This document shows, piece after piece, positions 1 to 5,735 of a stretch of 5,735 bases of DNA; position 1 is the first letter of the stretch, and each line of letters opens with the position of its first letter. The notes under the pieces are model-generated. The model did no database searches. It was given only the letters and a program-made list of their open reading frames with translations, and had not been told where the DNA came from. The DNA comes from Niastella sp966211305 (GTDB lineage Bacteria > Bacteroidota > Bacteroidia > Chitinophagales > Chitinophagaceae). A program made the position numbers and the translations under genes. The DNA lies in assembly GCA_966211305.1 (NCBI GenBank), contig CBIHPC010000366.1, positions 1 to 5,735 on the forward strand. The letters run 5' to 3'.

Positions 1-60
1 CTCCCTACTTACTACTCGCCTTTCTCCTATATTTTAATTTCTTTCTTTAGATTCCAAAGT

Positions 61-576
61 TCATTTATTATCAGTAAGCAACATCTCCAGCACATAATAC
101 ACCGCCGGACAAAATGTTGCATTTTTCAACGTAAGATTCGGCCTTTTCAGTAACACATCTTCATCGGTATACGGAAACCGTTCACAGTCTGACGGGCGAA
201 CGTCATAAATACTGCAATAATTATCGGCCCCCAGGAACGCACAAGGCGTTTGTTTAACTACGTAATCGCCTTCTTCATCCAAACGCAAATAGGTATCTAT
301 AAACGCACTCTCCTTCATCTTAAGATGTTTGCTGATACGTTTTATATCAGGTGTCTTGAAACGCGGAGAATAATTCTTACAACAGGCCGCACACTGCAGG
401 CAATCGACCTTTGAAAAAGCCTCTTCATGCAAATCGGGCAATTTTCTCAACACTTTGTTTCGATCTGCACGTTTCAACAGGTTCTTATATTGTTTCTGGT
501 GCTCGGCGCTTTTCTTTTGCCAGTTACCGTTTTCAATACCCGCAACCTGTTCATTATTATCACGATGTGCTGCCAT
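61..576 (-). CDS. YkgJ-family cysteine cluster protein (putative Zn/Fe-chelating CxxCxxCC protein)
   Basis: The 171-residue product belongs to the widespread CxxCxxCC family (putative zinc- or iron-chelating domain). Its biochemical role is not established. The signature is Cys59-x2-Cys62-x2-Cys65-Cys66, followed by Cys112 (in TPCAFL), Cys121 (in YCSIYDVRPSDC), Cys131 and Cys156, giving eight cysteines that could hold a metal ion or Fe-S cluster. The motif around 121-131 (CSIYxxRPxxCxxFP) is the other family hallmark. Residues 17-50 are charged and probably helical, as is usual ahead of this domain in Bacteroidota homologues. There is no signal peptide or membrane segment, so it is probably cytoplasmic. 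The ATG at 576 is the only Met before residue 88. The frame stays open upstream to a stop near 706-708 but offers no other ATG. It is divergent from the hydroxylase gene at 796. The family call is firm; the function is unknown. Confidence 0.9.
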   Translation of the reverse strand: MAAHRDNNEQVAGIENGNWQKKSAEHQKQYKNLLKRADRNKVLRKLPDLHEEAFSKVDCLQCAACCKNYSPRFKTPDIKRISKHLKMKESAFIDTYLRLDEEGDYVVKQTPCAFLGADNYCSIYDVRPSDCERFPYTDEDVLLKRPNLTLKNATFCPAVYYVLEMLLTDNK

Positions 577-795
577 TATATATTCAAATACGATTTTTTT
601 GTGATCTGGAGGCCTTCCCGGCTTTTGGTTTTGAGCTATGGCCTTCTGCTTTAAGCCGTATTCAGTATTTGCGTGCAGCTTATAGCCTGAAGCTTGTGGC
701 TGTATTCACTTTTAGCTGTAGGCTTTAAGCCTGCCTTCCGCCTGCAAGTTAACCTATCCCCGACACAATGGTTTGGTTTTTGATTTTTAATTCCC
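577..795. other. Divergent intergenic region with degenerate repeats
   Basis: This 219-bp spacer separates two divergent genes, so it should hold both of their promoters. I see no good TAnnTTTG box for either gene. The nearest candidates are a partial match at 768-775 (ATGGTTTG) on the plus strand and a TTTG on the minus strand shortly upstream of 576. The middle part is made of related AGCTT/AAGCC words, listed separately. Short open frames cross the spacer, but their composition is that of the repeats and they have no recognisable protein features. Confidence 0.6.
648..732. repeat. Degenerate AGCTT/AAGCC repeat cluster
   Basis: The word GCTTTAAGCC occurs exactly twice, at 648-657 and 722-731. 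The second copy sits in a 13-bp inverted repeat, AGGCTT-T-AAGCCT, at 720-732. Between them, AGCTTATAGCCTGA (677-690) is followed directly by the related AGCTTGTGGCTGTA (691-704), and AGCTGTAGGCTTTA follows at 714-727. GTATTCA also recurs, at 658-664 and 702-708. The arrangement looks like a worn tandem array in a non-coding spacer. No function can be assigned from the sequence. Confidence 0.5.
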
Positions 796-1776
796 ATGCG
801 TGCATTATACGATCAGATAGTTTTACTATACTCAACGCCGCTGTATATTCTGGTTATCGGGGCCGAATTGTTGATCAGTCACCTGGAAGGCGTGCGGGCT
901 TACTCCTGGAAAGATACCATTCAAAATTTCTCCCTGAGCCTGCTCACCGGGCTTGCCGACCTGCTGATGCGGGGCATCGGCCTGATCGTTTTAACATTTT
1001 TCTTTCAATATAGTTTGGTGAGCTGGTCATATTCTGTAGCCTACTGGGTAATTCTTTTATTGTTCACCGATATGATGCATTACTGGCTGCACCGGCTGGG
1101 CCATCAGTGCCGTTTTTTCTGGGCGGTACATGTAAATCATCACACATCTCCCCATTTTAATTTCAGCGTTGGCTTCCGCAGCGGGGTGCTGGAACCGTTT
1201 TACAGCTTTTTATTTTTCATACCCATTGCGCTGGCCGGGTTCCGCCCCATCGATATCTTCTTTATGTATTCCGTTTGCCAGGTATGGGCCATATTAACGC
1301 ATACCGAAAAAGTAAAAAGGCTGGGCTGGCTCGAATACATTTTCATTACCCCTTCGCATCACCGGGTTCATCATGGTTCAAATCCCAAATACCTCGACAG
1401 GAACATGGGTACCGTATTTATCATCTGGGATAAAATGTTCGGCACTTTTCAAAAAGAACTGCCGCCGCAGGAATACGAACCCATCCGTTATGGCATTACC
1501 CATCCGCCTGAGAATAACTCCATTCCTGCCATCATCTTTCATGAATGGGCAGCCATCATGAAAGATATGCGCAGGAAAGATGCGGGCTTTAAACAAAAAC
1601 TGATGTATCTTTTTGGTCCGCCCGGCTGGAGTCACGACGGCCAAAGAATGACGAGCGAACAGATGCGGCGGCAGGAACATATTAAAAACAAAAAGGTATC
1701 GTCTATAAAAAAAGGCAACCTGTACTACATAGAGCAATCTACCCGGGTAAAAGTAAACAACAATAAAGCCGGCTGA
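796..1776 (+). CDS. Sterol desaturase / fatty acid hydroxylase superfamily protein, AGMO-like (first of tandem pair)
   Basis: The 326-residue product is a predicted inner-membrane non-heme di-iron oxygenase that would use O2 to hydroxylate a lipid. The substrate is not known. The histidine boxes are H99-RLG-H103, H112-VN-H115-H116 and H189-RV-H192-H193, with additional His at 95, 169 and 188. Hydrophobic segments lie near residues 8-28, 44-70, 77-95 and 136-166. The C-terminal half (IIWDKMFGTF at 209-218, YGITHP at 232-237, FGPPGWSHDG at 273-282) resembles eukaryotic alkylglycerol monooxygenase, suggesting ether-lipid or related chemistry; that is inference. Residue 104, right after His103, is Gln, whereas its paralogue and AGMO have Glu. 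A Lys-rich tail (about 292-326) is not shared with the paralogue. The start is bounded by an in-frame TGA at 781-783, and the N-terminus aligns with the downstream paralogue. The family call is firm; the substrate is open. Confidence 0.92.
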   Translation: MRALYDQIVLLYSTPLYILVIGAELLISHLEGVRAYSWKDTIQNFSLSLLTGLADLLMRGIGLIVLTFFFQYSLVSWSYSVAYWVILLLFTDMMHYWLHRLGHQCRFFWAVHVNHHTSPHFNFSVGFRSGVLEPFYSFLFFIPIALAGFRPIDIFFMYSVCQVWAILTHTEKVKRLGWLEYIFITPSHHRVHHGSNPKYLDRNMGTVFIIWDKMFGTFQKELPPQEYEPIRYGITHPPENNSIPAIIFHEWAAIMKDMRRKDAGFKQKLMYLFGPPGWSHDGQRMTSEQMRRQEHIKNKKVSSIKKGNLYYIEQSTRVKVNNNKAG

Positions 1777-1937
1777 TACAACCTGTTATACAATAAAATA
1801 AATAAAGCTGAACGCTTAAGGGTTAACGCTAAATGCCTTCCCCGGGCTTCCGGATGACAGCAGAAAGCGTACGTCATGATAGCTATAGAGCCGCATTATG
1901 ATATTTCAGTCATAAAGTTTATTTTTGCGCCTCCTGA
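1777..1937. other. Spacer between the paralogous hydroxylase genes
   Basis: This 161-bp gap separates the two co-directional hydroxylase genes. It contains a short direct repeat AACGCT (1811-1816 and 1825-1830) and no convincing terminator: no GC-rich hairpin followed by a T run. Its last 20 bases hold a promoter-like box (1920-1927). The length and this box suggest that the second gene can be transcribed independently, although read-through from the first gene cannot be excluded. Confidence 0.5.
1920..1927 (+). promoter_or_regulatory. Bacteroidota-type -7 box (TATTTTTG) for second hydroxylase gene
   Basis: TATTTTTG matches the TAnnTTTG -7 consensus of the Bacteroidota primary sigma factor. 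The -33 element is weak: TTATG at 1896-1900, 19 bases upstream, is the best partial match to TTG. The box ends only 10 bases before the ATG at 1938, so a start site at the usual distance would give a leader of a few bases or none. Confidence 0.5.
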
Positions 1938-2876
1938 ATGAATGCACTGCTTGAACAAATATTGATACTTATCAGTACACCGGTCTACATGATCATCATT
2001 GGACTGGAACTATTACTCAGTAATTACCATCACCGGAAACTATATACCTGGAAGGATACTGCCATCAATGTATACCTCATGCTGCTGAATGCAACCCTCG
2101 ATCTGCTGTTCCGCGGGGTTTGCCTGGTGATCCTCGATTATTGCTACCGTCATCATATCTTCAGTTTCAGCCATGCCGTCGTATACTGGGTAATGCTATT
2201 ATTGCTGGAAGATTTTATGTACTACTGGCTGCACCGCTTCGATCATGAGGTGCGCCTGTTCTGGGCTGTGCATGTAACGCATCACTCATCAGACCTTTTC
2301 AATTTTACGGTAGGCTTCCGCTCTTCGGTATTTCAACCGCTGTACCGGTTCATGTACTTTATTCCGCTCGCCCTTATGGGTTTTAAACCGCTCGATATTT
2401 TGTTCATTTATGCCGCCACCCAGATCTGGGGCATATTTGTGCATACCAAATTGATCAATAAAATGGGTTGGCTTGAATACTTCCTGGTTACGCCCTCGCA
2501 TCACCGTGTGCATCATGCCAGCAACCCAAAATACCTCGATAAGAACATGGGCATGTTCCTCATCATCTGGGACAAAATGTTCGGCACCTTTCAACCCGAA
2601 CTGCCCGAGAAGGAATACCAGCCCATCAAATACGGTTTAACCAAACCAATAGAAAAGGAAACGCCGCTTACCATCATCTTCCACGAGTGGATACAGATCT
2701 GGAAAGACGTTGCCCGTAAAGACCTTACCTTTAAAGAAAAATGGTTATACCTTTTTGGCCCGCCGGGCTATAGCCACGATGGCAGCCGCCTTACAAGTGA
2801 GGAAATGCGGACGGAAGAAGAAGGCCAGGCCGGTTCTTCCTTACAAAACGAACCTGTTCCTGTTGCCAGGAATTAG
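1938..2876 (+). CDS. Sterol desaturase / fatty acid hydroxylase superfamily protein, AGMO-like (second of tandem pair)
   Basis: The 312-residue product is a predicted integral-membrane di-iron hydroxylase acting on an unidentified lipid. It aligns with the upstream gene without gaps over residues 1-290, with 166 identities by hand count (about 57%). Histidine boxes are H99-RFD-H103, H112-VT-H115-H116 and H189-RV-H192-H193, with His169 and His188 also shared. Glu104 follows His103, as in alkylglycerol monooxygenase, where the corresponding Glu is reported to be essential. Tyr95 replaces His95 of the paralogue, giving the usual family YYWLHR context. IIWDKMFGTF (209-218), YGLTKP (232-237) and FGPPGYSHDG (273-282) are AGMO-like. 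The C-terminal tail (about 291-312) is acidic and Pro-containing, unlike the paralogue's basic tail. The start is fixed from upstream by an in-frame TGA at 1935-1937, immediately before the ATG. The stop codon lies inside a 7-bp tandem repeat. Confidence 0.93.
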   Translation: MNALLEQILILISTPVYMIIIGLELLLSNYHHRKLYTWKDTAINVYLMLLNATLDLLFRGVCLVILDYCYRHHIFSFSHAVVYWVMLLLLEDFMYYWLHRFDHEVRLFWAVHVTHHSSDLFNFTVGFRSSVFQPLYRFMYFIPLALMGFKPLDILFIYAATQIWGIFVHTKLINKMGWLEYFLVTPSHHRVHHASNPKYLDKNMGMFLIIWDKMFGTFQPELPEKEYQPIKYGLTKPIEKETPLTIIFHEWIQIWKDVARKDLTFKEKWLYLFGPPGYSHDGSRLTSEEMRTEEEGQAGSSLQNEPVPVARN

Positions 2877-2881
2877 GAATT
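2853..2881. repeat. Short tandem duplications across the 3' end of the second hydroxylase gene
   Basis: CCTGTT is repeated in tandem at 2853-2858 and 2859-2864, and AGGAATT is repeated in tandem at 2868-2874 and 2875-2881. The TAG stop (2874-2876) sits at the junction of the two AGGAATT units. These units encode the last residues (PVPVARN) of the hydroxylase. They look like slippage products at the gene boundary. Confidence 0.6.
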
Positions 2882-2910
2882 GGGGGCTTACACTTATTCA
2901 GCTACCCCAA
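2880..2910 (+). terminator. Possible hairpin after the second hydroxylase gene
   Basis: TTGGGG (2880-2885) can pair with CCCCAA (2905-2910), and GCT (2886-2888) with AGC (2900-2902) inside it, leaving a TA bulge and an 11-base loop. It begins four bases after the stop codon, the right place for a transcript end. It lacks a following T run, so it is at best a weak or non-canonical terminator. Confidence 0.25.
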
Positions 2911-2997
2911 ATACAGGCTTCATCCAACTTCCTGCTTCTACGCTGAAGAACTGGCTATTAATGCATTATAAAAAAGGCTATGACATAAAATGCAGAA

Positions 2998-3053
2998 ATT
3001 TTGCCGGCTTTCCATTTGCTGATTTGCCCGTTTTCGAATTTGCAAATTGCCCT
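2998..3053. repeat. 8-bp-period ATTTGCnn degenerate tandem array
   Basis: Read in steps of eight from 2998 the sequence is ATTTTGCC, GGCTTTCC, ATTTGCTG, ATTTGCCC, GTTTTCGA, ATTTGCAA, ATTGCCCT. ATTTGC is exact at 3014, 3022 and 3038, all in register, with degenerate units between and on either side. The palindrome AATTTGCAAATT (3037-3048) is produced by two neighbouring units. The array is non-coding and about 60 bp upstream of the gcvP promoter-like box. Its function is unknown. Confidence 0.55.
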
Positions 3054-3110
3054 TTTCCCCATTGAATTCACCATCGGCCCCAAACAGGCGTTAGTCTGAC
3101 AGTTTAATAT

Positions 3111-3118
3111 TAACTTTG
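3111..3118 (+). promoter_or_regulatory. Bacteroidota-type -7 box (TAACTTTG) for gcvP
   Basis: TAACTTTG is an exact match to the TAnnTTTG -7 consensus of Bacteroidota. No clear TTG -33 box stands at the expected distance; the nearest is TTAG at 3091-3094, which is weak and somewhat close. Transcription starting a few bases downstream would give an untranslated leader of roughly 65 bases before the ATG at 3191, with no Shine-Dalgarno sequence. Confidence 0.6.
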
Positions 3119-3190
3119 CGGCCTTATACCATAAAATAGCCACTGTTGGAACCAGATCAACAAACAAAAACTACAAACATACACGGGATT

Positions 3191-5735
3191 ATGAATCTTT
3201 TTGAACAACAGAACACTGAATTCATCCGTCGCCACATTGGACCTACCGAATCTGAAACCCGCCAAATGCTGAAGGCCATTGGCGAAAGCAGTCTCGATGC
3301 ACTGATCGATAAATCGGTTCCATCGGGTATCCGTATGGAAGGCGCCCTGAACATTCCGCCCTCTATCAGCGAATACGAGTACCTGCAGCTGATCAAGGAC
3401 ATTTCCCTGAAAAATAAAGTTTACAAGAACTATATCGGGCAGGGGTATTACGATACCATTACACCCAGCGTTATATTACGGAACATTTTTGAGAACCCGG
3501 GCTGGTATACACAGTACACGCCATACCAGGCCGAGATCTCTCAGGGCCGGCTGGAAAGCCTGCTCAACTTTCAAACCATGGTAAGCGACCTTACCGCCTT
3601 ACCACTGGCCAACGCTTCATTGCTCGATGAAGCTACCGCCGCCGCCGAGGCCATGACCATGTTCTTCAACACCCTGAACAAAGATCATGACCATATCAGC
3701 CGGCCGAAATTCTTTGTAGACAACGATACCTTCCCCCAAACAAAAGACGTGCTGGTAACCCGCGGTGTGCCGGTAGGCATTGAAGTGGTTTTTGGCGATT
3801 ACCGCACGGCGGAAATAGATCAGCAATACTTTGGCGCGCTGGTGCAATATCCAAACGACAAAGGCGCCATTGAAGACTATCGCGACTTTATCAATAAAGT
3901 ACACAATGCAGGCGCTTGTGTGGCCATGGCCACCGACCTGCTGGCGCTTACCCTGTTGACCCCGCCGGGTGAACTGGGCGCCGATGTGGCCTTCGGTTCT
4001 GCCCAACGTTTTGGCGTGCCTTTGGGTTTTGGCGGACCGCATGCTGCGTTCTTCTCAGCCAAAGATGATTTCAAACGCAATATTCCCGGCCGTATCATTG
4101 GCGTAAGCATCGATGTGCAGAACAACCGCGCACTTCGCATGGCCCTGCAAACCCGCGAACAGCATATCAAACGTGAGAAAGCCACCAGCAACATTTGTAC
4201 CGCCCAGGCCCTGCTGGCCAATATGGCCGCCATGTATGCGGTGTTTCATGGTCCCGATGGTTTGAAGAACATTGCCAAAAGAGTAACCGTGCTCACCAAT
4301 GCACTTGCCGGGGAACTGGAAGCGGAAGGTTTTGAACTGCTGCACAGGAACTTCTTCGATACCATCGTATTTAAAGTGCAGCATGCCGATACTATTCGTC
4401 AGAAAGCCGAGAACGCACAGATCAACTTCCGTTATTATGGCGACAACCTCATTGGTATTTCGCTCGATGAAACCACTACCCTCAGCGATGTGCTGGATAT
4501 ATTGTTGCTGCTCGATCAGCCCAACGATCACAACGTAGCCGGTTTTGGCGTTAGCGAAGATGCCGTGCTGTACAATATTCCCAATGCACTTACCCGTACC
4601 AGTCATTTCCTTACGCACCCGGTGTTCAACAGCCACCACAGCGAAACGGAAATGATGCGTTATATAAAACAGCTCGAGAACCGCGACCTGTCATTGAACA
4701 CTTCGATGATCTCGCTCGGCAGCTGTACCATGAAACTGAATGCCGCCAGTGAAATGATCCCTTTAAGCTGGCAACACTGGAGCAGGATGCACCCGTTTGC
4801 ACCGGTTAACCAAACGGAAGGTTACAAACAGATCACCGATGAACTGAGCCAGTACCTGTGCGAGATCACCGCTTTTGACGCCTGCAGCCTGCAGCCCAAC
4901 AGCGGCGCTCAGGGTGAATACGCCGGTTTGCTGGTGATCCGCGCCTACCATGCCAGCCGTAAGGAATCGAACCGTAACGTAATGCTTATCCCCATCAGCG
5001 CACATGGCACCAACCCTGCCAGCGCCGTAATGGTGGGCATGAAAGTAGTGGTGGTGAAAGCACTCGAGAACGGGTACATAGATGTGGCCGACCTGAAAGC
5101 AAAAGCTGAACAATACAGCAGGGACCTGGCAGGGATCATGATCACCTACCCCAGCACGTATGGTATTTATGAAGAAACGGTAAAAGAAATTACCCAGATA
5201 GTTCACCAGCATGGCGGACAGGTATACATGGATGGCGCCAACATGAATGCACAGGTAGGATTGACCGCTCCGGGCCTGATAGGCGCCGACGTTTGCCACC
5301 TGAACCTGCACAAAACATTCGCCATTCCACATGGCGGCGGCGGTCCCGGCATGGGCCCCATTTGCGTAAAAGCGCATCTGGCGAAATTCCTGCCCGGTCA
5401 CGTTTCGATCGGTAATCCAACATCGGCAATCGGCAATGGCTTACCGGTAAATGTTCATCATGCAGTAAGTGCAGCACCCTATGGTTCGGCTTCCATCCTA
5501 CTTATCAGTTATGCATACATCAGGATGCTGGGCGCTGAAGGTGTTCGCAAAGCCAGTGAATACGCCATTCTGAATGCGAACTATATGCGCTCACGCCTTG
5601 AAGGACAATACGAGATCCTTTACACCAATCATAACGGCGAGTGTGCGCATGAGTTCATCGTTGATCTTCGTCCGTTCAAAAAGAGTGCGGAAATAGAAGC
5701 GGAAGATGTGGCCAAACGTTTGATGGATTATGGTT
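3191..5735 (+). CDS. gcvP: Glycine dehydrogenase (decarboxylating), glycine cleavage system P-protein; 3' end outside the window
   Basis: GcvP is the PLP-dependent P-protein of the cytoplasmic glycine cleavage system. It decarboxylates glycine and passes the aminomethyl group to the lipoyl arm of H-protein (EC 1.4.4.2). The window shows 848 codons plus one base of a protein usually about 950-960 residues long, in the single-chain form. N-terminal half landmarks are YIGQGYYDT, YTPYQAEISQGR (109-120) and QRFGVPLGFGGPHA (from 272). C-terminal half landmarks are SCTMKLN (511-517), QPNSGAQGEY (568-577), SAHGTNPAS (603-611), DGANMNAQ (681-688), the PLP lysine Lys708 in LNLHKTF, and the glycine-rich HGGGGPGMGP (714-723). 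The frame is unbroken. ATG 3191 is the first Met after an in-frame TAG at 3137-3139, and MNLFEQQNTEFIRRHIG is a typical P-protein start. The loop around 740-750 is repeat-derived (see the 7-bp repeat). gcvT and gcvH are not nearby within this window. Confidence 0.97.
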   Translation, partial: MNLFEQQNTEFIRRHIGPTESETRQMLKAIGESSLDALIDKSVPSGIRMEGALNIPPSISEYEYLQLIKDISLKNKVYKNYIGQGYYDTITPSVILRNIFENPGWYTQYTPYQAEISQGRLESLLNFQTMVSDLTALPLANASLLDEATAAAEAMTMFFNTLNKDHDHISRPKFFVDNDTFPQTKDVLVTRGVPVGIEVVFGDYRTAEIDQQYFGALVQYPNDKGAIEDYRDFINKVHNAGACVAMATDLLALTLLTPPGELGADVAFGSAQRFGVPLGFGGPHAAFFSAKDDFKRNIPGRIIGVSIDVQNNRALRMALQTREQHIKREKATSNICTAQALLANMAAMYAVFHGPDGLKNIAKRVTVLTNALAGELEAEGFELLHRNFFDTIVFKVQHADTIRQKAENAQINFRYYGDNLIGISLDETTTLSDVLDILLLLDQPNDHNVAGFGVSEDAVLYNIPNALTRTSHFLTHPVFNSHHSETEMMRYIKQLENRDLSLNTSMISLGSCTMKLNAASEMIPLSWQHWSRMHPFAPVNQTEGYKQITDELSQYLCEITAFDACSLQPNSGAQGEYAGLLVIRAYHASRKESNRNVMLIPISAHGTNPASAVMVGMKVVVVKALENGYIDVADLKAKAEQYSRDLAGIMITYPSTYGIYEETVKEITQIVHQHGGQVYMDGANMNAQVGLTAPGLIGADVCHLNLHKTFAIPHGGGGPGMGPICVKAHLAKFLPGHVSIGNPTSAIGNGLPVNVHHAVSAAPYGSASILLISYAYIRMLGAEGVRKASEYAILNANYMRSRLEGQYEILYTNHNGECAHEFIVDLRPFKKSAEIEAEDVAKRLMDYG
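5408..5442. repeat. 7-bp-period tandem repeat (ATCGGCA type) inside gcvP
   Basis: In steps of seven the sequence reads ATCGGTA, ATCCAAC, ATCGGCA, ATCGGCA, ATGGCTT: two exact adjacent copies flanked by degenerate ones. Because three units equal seven codons, the peptide repeats IGN at residues 740-742 and 747-749. It lies between the conserved glycine-rich PLP loop and the conserved AVSAAPYGSAS block, in a loop that I expect to be length-variable in P-proteins. Confidence 0.6.

Larger units (their letters stand above)
2877..3190. other. Intergenic region between hydroxylase gene and gcvP
   Basis: This 314-bp spacer has no credible gene. Short open frames on both strands cross it but lack recognisable features or start context. 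In order it contains a possible hairpin (2880-2910), an 8-bp-period ATTTGCnn array (about 2998-3053, including the 12-bp palindrome AATTTGCAAATT at 3037-3048), a -7 promoter-like box (3111-3118) and an untranslated leader for gcvP. No glycine riboswitch pattern was recognised. Confidence 0.7.

Noticed and set aside
1..60. A gene end or structured element at the left edge
   Set aside because: The 60 bases are pyrimidine-rich and show no motif or open frame that can be supported from this short stretch.
411..728. Plus-strand open frames overlapping the cysteine-cluster gene and the divergent spacer (also 427-654)
   Set aside because: They are antisense to a well-supported gene and run into repeat sequence; the products show no family features.
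1801..1860. Intrinsic terminator after the first hydroxylase gene
   Set aside because: Only very short complementary segments (for example AAGC/GCTT) and the small palindromes CTTAAG, GTTAAC and CCCGGG are present, with no GC-rich stem followed by a T run.
2214..2234. Loss of a histidine-box residue in the second hydroxylase (Tyr95 versus His95)
   Set aside because: The true first box is His99-x3-His103, which is intact in both proteins; Tyr at 95 is usual for the family, so no iron ligand is missing.
2710..3167. Short open frames around the end of the second hydroxylase and the following spacer
   Set aside because: They are out-of-frame overlaps or spacer frames without start context, similarity or protein-like features.
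2877..3190. Possible glycine riboswitch ahead of gcvP
   Set aside because: Glycine riboswitches often precede gcv genes in other phyla, but I could not find the conserved core or paired aptamer layout here, and the leader after the -7 box (about 65 bases) is too short for a tandem aptamer.
3617..5477. Several minus-strand open frames of 66-212 codons within gcvP
   Set aside because: They lie opposite an unbroken, highly conserved gcvP frame and are explained by its codon usage; none has a recognisable motif.
3191..5735. gcvP as a truncated pseudogene
   Set aside because: The frame is open to the last base of the window with all conserved motifs present; the missing C-terminal part is due to the window edge.

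Overview
The window reads as chromosomal DNA of a Bacteroidota bacterium, most likely from the Chitinophagaceae or a near relative. This rests on four things: TAnnTTTG-type -7 promoter boxes ahead of two genes, no Shine-Dalgarno sequences, moderate GC with A/T-richer spacers carrying short 7-8 bp periodic repeats, and the style of the encoded proteins. The genus assignment is inference.

Layout. Positions 61-576 (minus strand) encode a small protein of the CxxCxxCC (YkgJ-like) metal-binding family. A divergent spacer, 577-795, holds degenerate AGCTT/AAGCC-type repeats. Two adjacent plus-strand genes (796-1776 and 1938-2876) encode integral-membrane di-iron oxygenases of the fatty acid hydroxylase/sterol desaturase superfamily. 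They are gap-free paralogues of each other, about 57% identical by my hand count, and in their C-terminal half resemble alkylglycerol monooxygenase (AGMO). A 314-bp spacer (2877-3190) carries a possible hairpin, an 8-bp-period ATTTGCnn array and a promoter-like box. From 3191 to the end of the window runs gcvP, the glycine cleavage system P-protein; 848 codons are visible and the 3' end lies outside.

How the genes relate. The two hydroxylases are a tandem duplication and probably act on related membrane lipids. They may be transcribed separately, because a promoter-like box lies just upstream of the second gene. gcvP is a housekeeping one-carbon gene with its own apparent promoter, and no functional link to the hydroxylases is visible. 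The cysteine-cluster gene is divergently oriented and of unknown role.

No mobile element, CRISPR array, RNA gene or defence system was seen. The points most worth following up are the divergence of the hydroxylase pair at a residue matching a catalytic glutamate of AGMO, and a 7-bp tandem repeat apparently absorbed in frame into a loop of gcvP.
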